A stretch of 46,185 nt of DNA from Desulfobacteraceae bacterium (GCA_014237365.1 JABZFQ010000054.1:1-46185), one strand, 5' to 3'. Positions 11,316 to 21,649 are shown, numbered from the stretch's first letter. A program made the numbers and translations. The notes: generated by a model from the letters alone, not told the origin.

Positions 11316-13304
11316 CTAAAAATTCATATTCATGCCGGCTATGAACCTGAATCCATCGTCAGGATAACCAGCATGGAACTCGAAATCGGTATCAAAAAGA
11401 TTATTAATATGGACGAAAATCTCGCAGGTCAGCGATTTAATCAATATCGGATGAATAGTCTTTAGATTTACCACACAATAGGAATCTAATTTCCTGGACT
11501 GAACAGTGCCCGGACTGCTATACTGGTGGCTTAAAGCCTTGAATATTGCCTCAACCTTTGTCCCTGTTGGAAGCACAAATTTTCCTGTAAGCTTTGCATT
11601 ATGTCGTGGCGAATATGGCAGGTCTTTGTTTGTTTCCCTGTTTTCTGTGTCCTGATAAATGTAGCTCAAATCCAAAGAGATATTTTCCTGCCATTTGGAG
11701 GTCAAAAAAATCTCCGCCCCCTGCTTATAAGCCCGGGAGATGTTCTCCGGGGAATAGATCAAGTTTTTTTCATCCCTTAAATAAATGATTATGTCCCTGG
11801 TATCGGTCCTGAACAATGTTGCGCTAAGAATGGTCTTTTTGCTGAACCTATGCTCCAGGCTCAGATCACAGGAATAAATATTTTCTTCACTTAGGTCCGG
11901 GTTCCCTCTTACTTGGTCAATGGAACCGTGGCTTGGCTGGTATAATTGATTAAAGGAAGGAATTTCAACAGAGTATCCGACATTGGTCTTGAGCAAGGTG
12001 TTTTGGCCAACTGCATAGCTCAGACCAATGTTTCCAGCAGGAAAGTATCCAAAATCGCTGGTGTGCTCTGCCCTCAGACCAAGGCTGATTGTGAAATCGT
12101 AGATTTCACGATCGTGCTGCAAATGAAGCGATGCCTTTTCACGATGATGATCACCTGAAATATCATGTTCCACCTCGTTTTTTTCTAACAAGCCCCCCAG
12201 TCTCAAGGCACCTCTCTCTTCATGTGACCAGATGGTTTCACCCTTTATTCCGTATTTGCAGTTTTCTAATGTCGATATTCTTCCGTCATCGGCTCTATCT
12301 TTGAGTTTCCCATTATCCGCATACCATTTCATGGTGAACTCGCCTGTATCGCCTATGAGTCCGTCCGTATGAAAGTCAAGCGACCCCTTTCGGTATTTTT
12401 GCCTGGCATTGGGGGTTTCATTATCAGTGGGTCCTGGAGATCCATGCTCTGTTTGGTAATAACGAACGTTAAGGTCATATTTGGTTTGTAATGGGCTCTT
12501 TTTGCTCCAATTAAAACTGAAGTTGCCGCTGTCCCGGTCACTATTTGGCCGTTTTCCATCTTTGTGACCGCCTCCGGCCGTGAGCATGATGCTCCCCTGA
12601 TCCTGGGAAACGGTGTATGTGCAACTGGCATTGGCCGTGCCATAGGATCCGCCTCTCATCTTGAACCGGCCTTTGTTTTTGCTCTTTTTGGATGTGCTTC
12701 TTGTTGGACTTACAGTCACAATATTGACTGCCCCTGCTGTACTGCCCTGCCCAAGCCAGACCGGCACAGGCGGTTTGAACACCATGACCTTTTTTACGAC
12801 TTCAATAGGGATGCTGTTCAGATCAACACCGCCATACTGGCTGGAGTTGATCGGCCTGCCGTCCAGCAGGATCAATACAGAGCCCGATCCTCCGCCCCTG
12901 ATAGAAATCTTTGTTCCCATAGAACCGCTGCTTTGTCTCACATCCACACCCGGCATGGAAGCAAGAGCCTCTCCCACTTCAAGAAAGTTCCGTTTTTTTA
13001 TCTCCTCCTGATTCATGACAACCACATTCTGGGGATGGTTTTTCACATATTGGGGAATCCGTTCTGCCGTAACAGTAATCGGGGCCAGCCTTTGAACCTG
13101 GCTTTCAACCCGGGTTGAATGGTCTTCGGCCAGGATCGGAGATGATAAAAGAAAAAATAGTAAATACCCTGTAAAAAGGGTGAATAATAAAATGTAACGG
13201 TTTATATTTTTCATTTGATTATTCATATGCTTCCTGTAGATAATAAGGTTTGTTGCTATATCATAGCAATAATGTTCCTTGAAGCCATTTTTTGAAAACA
13301 ACAT
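11316..13304 (-). CDS. TonB-dependent receptor
   Basis: Plug domain VTAERIPQYVKNHPQNVVVMNQEEIKKRNFLEVGEALASMPGVDVRQSSGSMGTKISIRGGGSGSVLILLDGRPIN; C-terminal beta-strand ending in F; likely start MKNINRYILL. Confidence 0.9.
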   Translation of the reverse strand: MLFSKNGFKEHYCYDIATNLIIYRKHMNNQMKNINRYILLFTLFTGYLLFFLLSSPILAEDHSTRVESQVQRLAPITVTAERIPQYVKNHPQNVVVMNQEEIKKRNFLEVGEALASMPGVDVRQSSGSMGTKISIRGGGSGSVLILLDGRPINSSQYGGVDLNSIPIEVVKKVMVFKPPVPVWLGQGSTAGAVNIVTVSPTRSTSKKSKNKGRFKMRGGSYGTANASCTYTVSQDQGSIMLTAGGGHKDGKRPNSDRDSGNFSFNWSKKSPLQTKYDLNVRYYQTEHGSPGPTDNETPNARQKYRKGSLDFHTDGLIGDTGEFTMKWYADNGKLKDRADDGRISTLENCKYGIKGETIWSHEERGALRLGGLLEKNEVEHDISGDHHREKASLHLQHDREIYDFTISLGLRAEHTSDFGYFPAGNIGLSYAVGQNTLLKTNVGYSVEIPSFNQLYQPSHGSIDQVRGNPDLSEENIYSCDLSLEHRFSKKTILSATLFRTDTRDIIIYLRDEKNLIYSPENISRAYKQGAEIFLTSKWQENISLDLSYIYQDTENRETNKDLPYSPRHNAKLTGKFVLPTGTKVEAIFKALSHQYSSPGTVQSRKLDSYCVVNLKTIHPILIKSLTCEIFVHINNLFDTDFEFHAGYPDDGFRFIAGMNMNF

Positions 13305-13617
13305 CCTGAATCTGATAATTACCGTTTTTTACAATAATTTCTTTTTTTATAAGACTTGACAGGGTTTTTGTAACCAAAGAGCCGGTTTTCAGGTTAACCG
13401 ATTTTAAAGAATCCGCATTAAAAAGGTTGGATCCGTTATTCAACAGGATCAGCTTTAAGGTTTTTTTTTGATTAATACTTAAGGTTTCCCATAATATGGT
13501 GTGTTCCGGACTTCTTTTTTCTACGATTGTATTTTCCACCTTATTAATAATATCAGTAGAAAATCCTTTTTTTGCCGGTTCCTCCCAGAGATGAAACAGG
13601 AAGTTCTGAATATACAT
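13261..13617 (-). pseudogene. C-terminal fragment of an archaeal-type AAA ATPase (COG1672-like), HTH part only
   Basis: LWETLSINQKKTLKLILLNNG...SVNLKTGSLVTKTLSSLIKKEIIVKNGNYQIQDVVFKKWLQ matches the C-terminal winged helix; no Walker domain present. Confidence 0.55.
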
Positions 13618-13663
13618 TAGATATTACACTTTTATAATTATACCTATAATTGTAATATCTAAT
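13616..13663. repeat. 13-bp perfect inverted repeat ATTAGATATTACA/TGTAATATCTAAT
   Basis: Arms 13616-13628 and 13651-13663 seen directly. Confidence 0.7.
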
Positions 13664-13732
13664 ACATATTATATATAATATCAAGCATTACATCCTCTTT
13701 GCACGCCTTTTGGATGTTGCGGAATCCATTTT

Positions 13733-13951
13733 TTATATCTTTTTTCTCCACCCAGCGGCCAAAAGACCAATGAGGCCAATTACAATGGCTATTATTATCC
13801 AGGATGAATCAGAAACGGTTATTTTTTCTTCAATTATCTCGTATCCTTCAATCTTTTCTTTATCCGCCGCATTCCCCTCAACCACCTTTTCCTCCTGACG
13901 AATCTTTTCGGTAACCTTGGCAAGCTTTTCTTGCGCCTTTTCCAGATCCAT
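13733..13951 (-). pseudogene. Detached copy of the cobN-like 3' end (C-terminal tail and TM anchor)
   Basis: EKLAKVTEKIRQEEKVVEGNAADKEKIEGYEIIEEKITVSDSSWIIIAIVIGLIGLLAAGWRKKI nearly identical to the C-terminus of the ORF at 28207-32154. Confidence 0.85.
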
Positions 13952-13994
13952 TCTATAAAGGTTGAAGTTCTATTTCGACCTCGTTTCTACAGAC

Positions 13995-14086
13995 TTTCAG
14001 ATAATTAATTTTACAAGGCCAGAAGGAGGAAGGCGTATTAGTTATACGTCGACGACTGATAACGCAGTGAAATTAATTATCTGAAA
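13995..14086. repeat. Intergenic inverted-repeat element, 17-bp arms TTTCAGATAATTAATTT/AAATTAATTATCTGAAA
   Basis: Arms 13995-14011 and 14070-14086; internal small hairpin CGTAT-TAGTT-ATACG. Confidence 0.7.
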
Positions 14087-14134
14087 ATCTGAAAGTAGTG
14101 AAAGCTACATGTTTCAGAAGGATGGTGGGTAGAT

Positions 14135-16789
14135 ATGCAAAATAAAAATAGTGTTTTTAAAAACGGAAGCGTGTGGTTGAAAGCTGATTTTCACCTTCAT
14201 ACAAGAACTGATAAGAAATTTAAGTATGATGGTGAAGAAAATGATTTTATAAATAATTACATCAAACAGCTCAAAAAAAATGATGTTGGAATCGGCCTGA
14301 TTACAAATCATAATAAATTTGACTTGGGCGAATATAAAGCTCTTAAAAAGAAAGGCGTTAAGGAAAACATTTATTTATTGCCGGGTGTGGAGCTTTCCGT
14401 AAATGACGGCTCAAACGGCATACATTGTTTAATTGCTTTTGATTATGATGTCTGGGTAAAAAATAATGATAACTTTATCGAACAGTTTCTTAATTCCGCA
14501 TTTGAAGGTGTTGCCAATCGTGAAAATAAAAACATCCGGTGCAAATACAGCCTTTCTGATTTATTTAAAAAACTTGAAGAACACAAAAAAGCCCGGCGGG
14601 ATTCGTTTGTCATTATGGCGCATATTGAACAAAAAAGCGGTTTTTGTAATGAACTTGATGGTGGCAGAATAACGCAAATCGCAACTGATGAGCATTTTAA
14701 AAAAAATGTATTGGGATTTCAGAAATTAAGAACAATTGATTTAAGAAACAAACTTGTTGAATGGTTCAACGGTGAAAACAACATACCTGTTTTTCTTGAA
14801 GGGTCAGACCCTAAAAAGCTTGATGAGGTTGGGATCCCCTGTAAGCAGTCTGATGAAAATGGTATTGAAGTTACAAAAGAATCTTATATAAAAACAGGAG
14901 ATTATAATTTTGAAGCTATAAAATATGCTTTAACTGATAGAGAAAACCGTATCTCAACAGAAAAACCTGAAATTAATAACGCTTATATTAAATCAATTTC
15001 TTTCGAGGGCGGATTATTAGACAGGACAGAAATAAATTTTTCTCCTGAACTGAATAATTTTATCGGTATCAGGGGCAGCGGCAAATCATCTATCCTTGAA
15101 ATACTTCGCTACACACTTGGAATTTCATTAGGCAATCAGGCAAGTGACAGAGAATATAAAAACAGCCTTATTGAGCATGTGTTAAAAAGCGGCGGCAAAG
15201 TAATAACTATAGTTGTTAATGAACATAAAAAAGAATACCGGATCGAAAAAATATATGGTCAAAAGGAAGATATTTATGAAAATGGAAAGCGTATAGACGT
15301 GCCCTCTATTGATACTGTATTTAAAAAACCGGTTTATTTTGGACAAAAAGACCTTTCTAATAAAAATATTGATTTTGAAGCAGACCTCGTCAAGAAGCTT
15401 ATCGGAAACAAACTTGAAAATATCAAATCAAAAATAGCCATTAAAATAGCGGAAATCAAAAATATTATTACAGCGTCTAAAAAACTTGATAATATTGATG
15501 AACTAAAGAAAGAGATAAATGAGGTTGCCGAGAAGGCAAAATACCAGATCGCAGTGTATAAAGAGAAAGGGGTTGAAGGCAAACTGCGTCAGCAAAGCCG
15601 GTTCGATTCCGATATTTCAAGATTTAAGGAATTTTTAAATGATATTTCAAGATTTAAAAATGAAATTGAATCCTTGATAAATGACTACGCAACATTTTTT
15701 AATCAAACCGGTTTTGAGTCTGAAGAAAATAAAGAAATCTTTAGCGAAGCTGATAACTCGTTCAGACAGCTTGCAATCGAATTCAACAAATTAAATGAAA
15801 TCAAGGAAAATACAGAAAAGCATGAAACCGCATTTATTGAACTTTTTAGCAAATTAAATGAAAAAAAGGAAAATCTTAAAGAAGATTTTGCTAAAATTAA
15901 AAGAAAAATAGACATCCCAAACCTTAATCCTGATGACTTTCTCAAACTTAACCGTCAAATTGAAATATGCAGATTAAAGCTTATTGAGATAGAAAAGTCT
16001 GAAAAGAAAAAAACTGAATATAATACCTTTTTAAACAAAAAAATATCCGAACTGAACAAGTTGTGGCATGAGGAATATAAGATACTGGAAAAAGAAGTAA
16101 AGAGAATTAATGAATATGAAAATTCGCTTTCTATTACAGTTGAATACAAAGGAAGAAAAGATAAGTTTTTAAACAAACTCAAACAAATTTTTAAAGGAAG
16201 CGGTATAAGAGAAGCAACTTATAATTCAATTAAATCATCATACAAAGATTTTATTGAAATATACAGAGATATGAACAACCTGAATTCAAATCTGAATATA
16301 AGTGAAAATTTATTAGCTGAATTTAAAAAGCGGTTTGAAGACAATATTTTTAATTTAATTTCATTTCGTGTGGAAGACAAGTTTATAATTAACTATAATG
16401 ACAAACCGTTAAAAGACCATTCTCTCGGACAAAGAGCAACAGCGCTGATACTATTCCTTCTTGCTCAAAAAGAGACTAATGTGTTGATAATTGATCAGCC
16501 GGAAGATGATTTGGATAACCAGACGATTTATGAAGATGTTATAAAGGCGATAAAATCTTTAAAAGGCGATATGCAGTTCATTTTTGCAACTCATAATGCC
16601 AATATTCCGGTTCTTGGCGACAGCGAAAAGATACTCTCGTGCAAATATTCGGAATCAAAAATTGAAGTTCACGATGGAACGATTGACAATTATGACACAC
16701 AGAAACAAATTGTTACAATAATGGAAGGCGGAGAAGAAGCTTTCAACCGCCGTAAAAACATATATGAATTATGGAGTATGAAAAAATGA
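14135..16789 (+). CDS. TrlF-like PHP domain plus SMC-like AAA ATPase
   Basis: KADFHLHTRTDKKF, GLITNHNKFD, LPGVELSV; FIGIRGSGKSSILEILRYTLG Walker A; long coiled coil; SLGQRATALILFLLAQ signature; VLIIDQPEDDLDNQTIYEDVIKAIK Walker B. Confidence 0.88.
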   Translation: MQNKNSVFKNGSVWLKADFHLHTRTDKKFKYDGEENDFINNYIKQLKKNDVGIGLITNHNKFDLGEYKALKKKGVKENIYLLPGVELSVNDGSNGIHCLIAFDYDVWVKNNDNFIEQFLNSAFEGVANRENKNIRCKYSLSDLFKKLEEHKKARRDSFVIMAHIEQKSGFCNELDGGRITQIATDEHFKKNVLGFQKLRTIDLRNKLVEWFNGENNIPVFLEGSDPKKLDEVGIPCKQSDENGIEVTKESYIKTGDYNFEAIKYALTDRENRISTEKPEINNAYIKSISFEGGLLDRTEINFSPELNNFIGIRGSGKSSILEILRYTLGISLGNQASDREYKNSLIEHVLKSGGKVITIVVNEHKKEYRIEKIYGQKEDIYENGKRIDVPSIDTVFKKPVYFGQKDLSNKNIDFEADLVKKLIGNKLENIKSKIAIKIAEIKNIITASKKLDNIDELKKEINEVAEKAKYQIAVYKEKGVEGKLRQQSRFDSDISRFKEFLNDISRFKNEIESLINDYATFFNQTGFESEENKEIFSEADNSFRQLAIEFNKLNEIKENTEKHETAFIELFSKLNEKKENLKEDFAKIKRKIDIPNLNPDDFLKLNRQIEICRLKLIEIEKSEKKKTEYNTFLNKKISELNKLWHEEYKILEKEVKRINEYENSLSITVEYKGRKDKFLNKLKQIFKGSGIREATYNSIKSSYKDFIEIYRDMNNLNSNLNISENLLAEFKKRFEDNIFNLISFRVEDKFIINYNDKPLKDHSLGQRATALILFLLAQKETNVLIIDQPEDDLDNQTIYEDVIKAIKSLKGDMQFIFATHNANIPVLGDSEKILSCKYSESKIEVHDGTIDNYDTQKQIVTIMEGGEEAFNRRKNIYELWSMKK

Positions 16790-17949
16790 ATGCACTGGAA
16801 TTGCTTGATATGATAAACGCAGGCGAAACAAGCTGTGTGCAGTTTAAAAAAAAACTTCAGCCGAAACAGGCCGGAGATATTGTCGCTGAAATGGTTGCCA
16901 TGTCAAATTTTGAAGGGGGAACAATTTTAGTTGGAGTTGAAGATAAAACCGGAAATATAAATGGTCTGAGTTTTACAGAGATTGAAGCAGTAAACAATTA
17001 TTTATTTAACTGGGCAACAAACAATATCAAACCTTCTGTAGCAGTTTTTACCGAAACAGTTAATATTGAGGGAAAAAATGTTCTAATTGTCACGGTACCA
17101 CGTGGTATTGATAAACCGTATTGTGATAACGATATGGTTTATTGGATAAAATCAGCAGCAAATAAAAGGAAAGTATCGCCTGAAGAATTGAAGCGTTTGT
17201 TTCAGTCAGCCGAAAAATTATATGCCGAGCGGGAGTATATTAAAGATAGCAGTATTTCCGACATTGATTTGACCCTGTTCAGAAAATTTTATGAGAATAG
17301 ATTCGAAGAAAAATTTGATAAGGATGCAATTTCACGTTTAATGACCAACCTTAAACTGGCAAAAGATGATAAACTTACATTAGCCGGCGCCCTGATGTTC
17401 AGCAAAAACTGTGAAATTTTACTGCCTGATTTTTATATCTCCGCAATATGGTTTTGGAACGATGATTTTATTGTTGATGAGTATCGGGCAAGTAATAACA
17501 TTACGGGCAATATAGCACAGCAGTATAAAAAAGCTATTGATTTTGTCTTGGGTGCCTTGAAAAGAGTGCAGAACGACAAAAGTTTTAACAGTATTGGAAC
17601 AATAGAAATTCCCGAAATAGTTTTGGTAGAAATTCTCGTTAACGCGCTGGTTCATAGAGACTACTTTATACATGATTCAATAAAACTCTTTGTTTTCGAG
17701 AACAGGATAGAAATAAAAAGCCCAGGCAAATTGCCGAACAACCTTACTGTCGAAGATATCAAGCATGGGATTCAGCGGCGTTCAAGAAATGTCATTCTTA
17801 CTTCCTTTATAAGTGATATATTACCATACAGAGGTGTTGGAAGCGGCATATTGAAAGCATTAAAAGCTTATCCGAAAATTGATTTTGAAAATAACACACA
17901 AGCTGAATATTTTAAAGTCACCATTCACAGACCCGAAGAAAAACGATGA
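16786..17949 (+). CDS. AlbA_2 (Schlafen-type) domain ATP-binding protein, COG2865
   Basis: ESSCVQFK-like TSCVQFKKKLQPKQAGDIVAEMVAMSNFEGGTILVGVEDKTG; VEILVNALVHRDYF; GVGSGILKAL; ATG overlaps the upstream TGA (ATGA). Confidence 0.88.
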   Translation: MNALELLDMINAGETSCVQFKKKLQPKQAGDIVAEMVAMSNFEGGTILVGVEDKTGNINGLSFTEIEAVNNYLFNWATNNIKPSVAVFTETVNIEGKNVLIVTVPRGIDKPYCDNDMVYWIKSAANKRKVSPEELKRLFQSAEKLYAEREYIKDSSISDIDLTLFRKFYENRFEEKFDKDAISRLMTNLKLAKDDKLTLAGALMFSKNCEILLPDFYISAIWFWNDDFIVDEYRASNNITGNIAQQYKKAIDFVLGALKRVQNDKSFNSIGTIEIPEIVLVEILVNALVHRDYFIHDSIKLFVFENRIEIKSPGKLPNNLTVEDIKHGIQRRSRNVILTSFISDILPYRGVGSGILKALKAYPKIDFENNTQAEYFKVTIHRPEEKR

Positions 17950-18059
17950 AACTCCATTTTGCCCCCAATCAGCAGTACCAGCTTGATGCTGTAAAATCCA
18001 TAATTGATCTTTTTGAAGGCCAGTCTTTTTTGTCTCCATCAAGCAACAATTCCGGGTAA
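17946..18059 (+). pseudogene. Truncated N-terminus of a type III restriction (Res) subunit
   Basis: MKLHFAPNQQYQLDAVKSIIDLFEGQSFLSPSSNNSG*, a typical Res start; ATGA overlap with the upstream gene; terminates early. Confidence 0.6.
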
Positions 18060-18259
18060 TTGTTCAAAAAAGGAAAACAATCTCTATCTGCTATATCTGA
18101 GCTGGGCATAGAAAAAAAATGACTGGAACCACAGTTGCCGGCAAAAGCGGAAGCTGCCGGCCATATTCTCGTACAACACGCTTTTGATATAGAAAAAATT
18201 GCACCAAAATCTGAAAAATCACCGTGGATTTTAATCATTAAACTGGAAATACTTAAACG

Positions 18260-20302
18260 ATGAACATTCTCCAATACGAATCAAAGATATGGGCAACTGC
18301 TGACTTATTGCGTGGCTGCGGTATTAAGGAATCCGAATGGCCATCCTTCATGATGCCGTTTTTTGCCCTTGCTATGATTGAAAGTCGCCTGGTGCGCATG
18401 TTTGACGATCTCAAAGCTGAAATCGGTGAAAAGATATTTAACGGTATAGATAAAAATGACCGTTACGACCTGATCCGCGACAAAGGTCAGGGGTATAACA
18501 TCTTCATTCTTGAAAAAGGCCGGTCATTAACCGACATCTGCAAAAACGACAAATCGTTTGATATAGACTTTGATGCCTATCTTCAAGGTTTTGATGGCGA
18601 AACCAAAGACCTGCTTGGCGTGGACGCTACCGAGGGCGAAAAATTTCTCGACATCAAAGGCGTGATCACCAAACTCAAAGCCAAAAAGGTCTTGCTGGGT
18701 TTTACCAAATTATGGGCAGAGATTGATCTGACACCCTTCAATAACTCCGAAATCACCACTCTGGAAGAACACATCAAACGCAAGTGGGCGGATATCTCTG
18801 CCGAAACAGCAGGGGAGCAATACACGCCCGACGATGTGATCGCACTGATTGCCGAAATTATTGCTTCCAAAATTGAAGAATCCGACACCCTCTTAAAAAT
18901 TTACGATTGCACCTGCGGCGGTGGTAATATGCTGTTTGGGGTTGAAGACCGCATTAACCAAAAATTCGAACGCCTGACCCAAACCTTTGGGCAAGACTGG
19001 AACGACGCACTCTACGCGCTGGCGAAAATTGAAAGCCGTTTTCGCCCTGATTCCAAAATCGAACATGGCAACACCCTGGTGGAAGACAAGTTCTACAACG
19101 ATGAATTCGATGTGGTTATCGCCAATCCGCCCTATGGCGTGAGCTGGAAAGGCTATGCAAAAGACATCAAAAACGATAAAACCGAACGCTTTAAATATGT
19201 GCCCTCAATCTCAGACGGGCAACTGCTGTTTATGCAGCACCTCATATCCAAGCTCGACAGCGCAGGCATGGGCGTAGTGGTTCACAACGGTTCAACTCTG
19301 TTTAGTGGCGATGCCGGCTCGGCAGAAAGTAATATCCGTAAATGGATGTTAGACAGCGATATTGTTGAAGCAGTAATACAACTGCCAACTGATGAATTCT
19401 TTAACACGGGCATTTACACTTATTTGTGGGTGCTGAATAAAAACAAACAGCCACACAACAAAAACAAAGTGATGCTGATTAACGCCAGCGACAAATTCAA
19501 ACCGCTGAAAAAAAGTAAAGGCTCCAAACGCAAAGAAGTGGACAAAGCCAGCCGTTTAGAGATTGTAGAAACACTTACAAAATACCGGAATAACGATTAC
19601 GCCAAAGTGTTTGATAAAGAATTTTTTTACTTCAACAAACAGGCCATCAGGCTTACTAATGTTGATGAACAGGACAACAGCTTTGCCGATCAGCTTTCTG
19701 AGGGGAAAAAGTCTCTCAAGCTAAAACCGATGACTCTCTTTGATGGAACAACCACGCTGAACAGTTTTGAAATTACCGACTACGATAGAGAGCAGTTCTC
19801 TTCTCTCAAAGAGTGTTTTGCAGAGCAGTGGAAATCATGGGCAGCAGGGCTTGATTACAAAGAACAGCCCATTGCCGTTACTACAAAAGTGGGTGTTTAC
19901 TCCTACAATAACGAAAAAGAGATGCTGATCTGCAGGCAGAACGGTACAACCAAAGAGCTTGGCTGTGGAAAAATCGTTATTAAAGCAGCGTACAAAAAAG
20001 CAGTAAAAAGAAAAATTGAGCATATTGCCGTTACAGTAGAACTTACGCCGGATTACCTGAAAGATTATGAGATCATCCCCTTCCATAAAGACGAAGCCGC
20101 CAATCAGGCTGCTATTGCCTCCTTTATGGCCAAATACATCAGCAAGCCCTTTGAATATTTGGAAAATGTGGTGGGCGTGGAGCTGAATTTTAACAAGATT
20201 TTCTACAAGCCGGAAAAGCTGCGGGAGGTGAGCAAAATTTTGGGAGAAATTGCAGTGCTTGATCACAAGTTAAAGGAATTAGAAGCGGAATTGGCATTAT
20301 GA
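18260..20302 (+). CDS. hsdM: Type I restriction-modification DNA methyltransferase
   Basis: GEQYTPDDVIALIAEI, DCTCGGGNMLFG, DVVIANPPYGVSWKG. Confidence 0.93.
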   Translation: MNILQYESKIWATADLLRGCGIKESEWPSFMMPFFALAMIESRLVRMFDDLKAEIGEKIFNGIDKNDRYDLIRDKGQGYNIFILEKGRSLTDICKNDKSFDIDFDAYLQGFDGETKDLLGVDATEGEKFLDIKGVITKLKAKKVLLGFTKLWAEIDLTPFNNSEITTLEEHIKRKWADISAETAGEQYTPDDVIALIAEIIASKIEESDTLLKIYDCTCGGGNMLFGVEDRINQKFERLTQTFGQDWNDALYALAKIESRFRPDSKIEHGNTLVEDKFYNDEFDVVIANPPYGVSWKGYAKDIKNDKTERFKYVPSISDGQLLFMQHLISKLDSAGMGVVVHNGSTLFSGDAGSAESNIRKWMLDSDIVEAVIQLPTDEFFNTGIYTYLWVLNKNKQPHNKNKVMLINASDKFKPLKKSKGSKRKEVDKASRLEIVETLTKYRNNDYAKVFDKEFFYFNKQAIRLTNVDEQDNSFADQLSEGKKSLKLKPMTLFDGTTTLNSFEITDYDREQFSSLKECFAEQWKSWAAGLDYKEQPIAVTTKVGVYSYNNEKEMLICRQNGTTKELGCGKIVIKAAYKKAVKRKIEHIAVTVELTPDYLKDYEIIPFHKDEAANQAAIASFMAKYISKPFEYLENVVGVELNFNKIFYKPEKLREVSKILGEIAVLDHKLKELEAELAL

Positions 20303-21606
20303 GTAATACCAATTTTGTGAGATATGATGCCTATAAAGATAGTGGGGTTGGGTGGCTTGGGGAGGTACCAGCGCATTGGGATATATGCCGTTTAAAAGAG
20401 CTATCTAATATTCAAAATAGTAATGTTGATAAAAAATCGCACGAAGGTGAAACGCATGTTCAGCTTTGCAATTACGTTGATGTTTATAAAAATGAATTTA
20501 TTAATGTATCACTAAATTTCATGTGGGCAACCGCCGATGAATCTGAGATTAAGCGGTTTAGAATCAAAAAAAATGACGTGTTGATTACTAAAGATTCTGA
20601 AACCTGTGATGACATAGCTATACCAGCTTTGGCCACCGAATCTCTTGATGGTGTTCTTTGTGGGTATCATTTGGCACAGTTTAGAACAAAAGATAAGACA
20701 CTTTTGGGGTCTTATTTATTCAGACTTTTTCAGTCTAAAAGTTATGGGTTTCGTTTTGTCATATCCGCAAAAGGCATTACTCGTGTTGGGCTTGGTCAAT
20801 CAGCAATAATTAATTCTTTAACGCCTGTTCCTCCTTTATTAGAACAAACCACCATCGCCGCCTACCTCGACACCAAAATCGCCCACATTGATCGCAAGAT
20901 AGACCTGCTCAGCCAAAAGGCGGCGCAGTACGGCATGCTCAAACAATCCCTTATCAACGAAACCGTTACTCGCGGATTAGATAAAACCGTGGCAATGAAA
21001 GACAGCGGGATTGAGTGGATAGGGGAAGTGCCAAAACATTGGGAGGTACAACGGATTGGAACAGCTTTTGAAGAACGAAGTGAAAAAGTAAACGATACGG
21101 ACTATCCGCCGTTGTCTGTCTCTATGGGGGGTATCGTCCCACAAATAAAATCTGTTGCGAAAACAAATAACAACGAAAACCGTAAACGCGTTGCAGTGGG
21201 TGACTATGTCATTAATAGTCGTTCGGACAGACGAGGAGCGTCTGGTATATCCATTTATGATGGTTCTGTGGCTGTCATTAGTATTGTGCTCTCACATAGG
21301 CAATCATTTTTTGGAAAATATTTACATCATCTATTTAGGAGCTACCGCTTTATCGAAGAGTTTTATCGCGTTGGCAGAGGCATAGTGGATGATTTATGGA
21401 CAACTCGGTATTCAGTAATGAAGGCGATTGAATTTGCTTGCCCATCTTATGAAGAGCAAGAAATCATCGCTGACTACCTCGACGAAAAAACCGCCCAGAT
21501 TGACCGCATTGTCGAAACCATCAACTCCCAGATCGAAAAACTCAAAGAACTGCGAAAAACTCTGATTAATGATGTAGTAACCGGCAAAATTAAGGTGATG
21601 AAATGA
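20299..21606 (+). CDS. hsdS: Type I restriction specificity subunit
   Basis: Two target-recognition domains, repeated KDSGVGWLGEVPAHWD / KDSGIEWIGEVPKHWE and LDTKIAHIDRKIDLL / LDEKTAQIDRIVETI; ATGA overlap with hsdM. Confidence 0.95.
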   Translation: MSNTNFVRYDAYKDSGVGWLGEVPAHWDICRLKELSNIQNSNVDKKSHEGETHVQLCNYVDVYKNEFINVSLNFMWATADESEIKRFRIKKNDVLITKDSETCDDIAIPALATESLDGVLCGYHLAQFRTKDKTLLGSYLFRLFQSKSYGFRFVISAKGITRVGLGQSAIINSLTPVPPLLEQTTIAAYLDTKIAHIDRKIDLLSQKAAQYGMLKQSLINETVTRGLDKTVAMKDSGIEWIGEVPKHWEVQRIGTAFEERSEKVNDTDYPPLSVSMGGIVPQIKSVAKTNNNENRKRVAVGDYVINSRSDRRGASGISIYDGSVAVISIVLSHRQSFFGKYLHHLFRSYRFIEEFYRVGRGIVDDLWTTRYSVMKAIEFACPSYEEQEIIADYLDEKTAQIDRIVETINSQIEKLKELRKTLINDVVTGKIKVMK

Positions 21607-21649
21607 TTAGTGATTCTAAAAGAGAAGCAGCATCGAAGAGGCTGAAAAA

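Noticed and set aside
12564-13118. 184-aa plus-strand ORF opposite the TonB receptor
   Set aside because: Antisense shadow of a clear receptor gene; no recognisable domain.
19835-20266. 143-aa minus ORF inside hsdM
   Set aside because: Antisense to a well-supported coding region, low-complexity composition.
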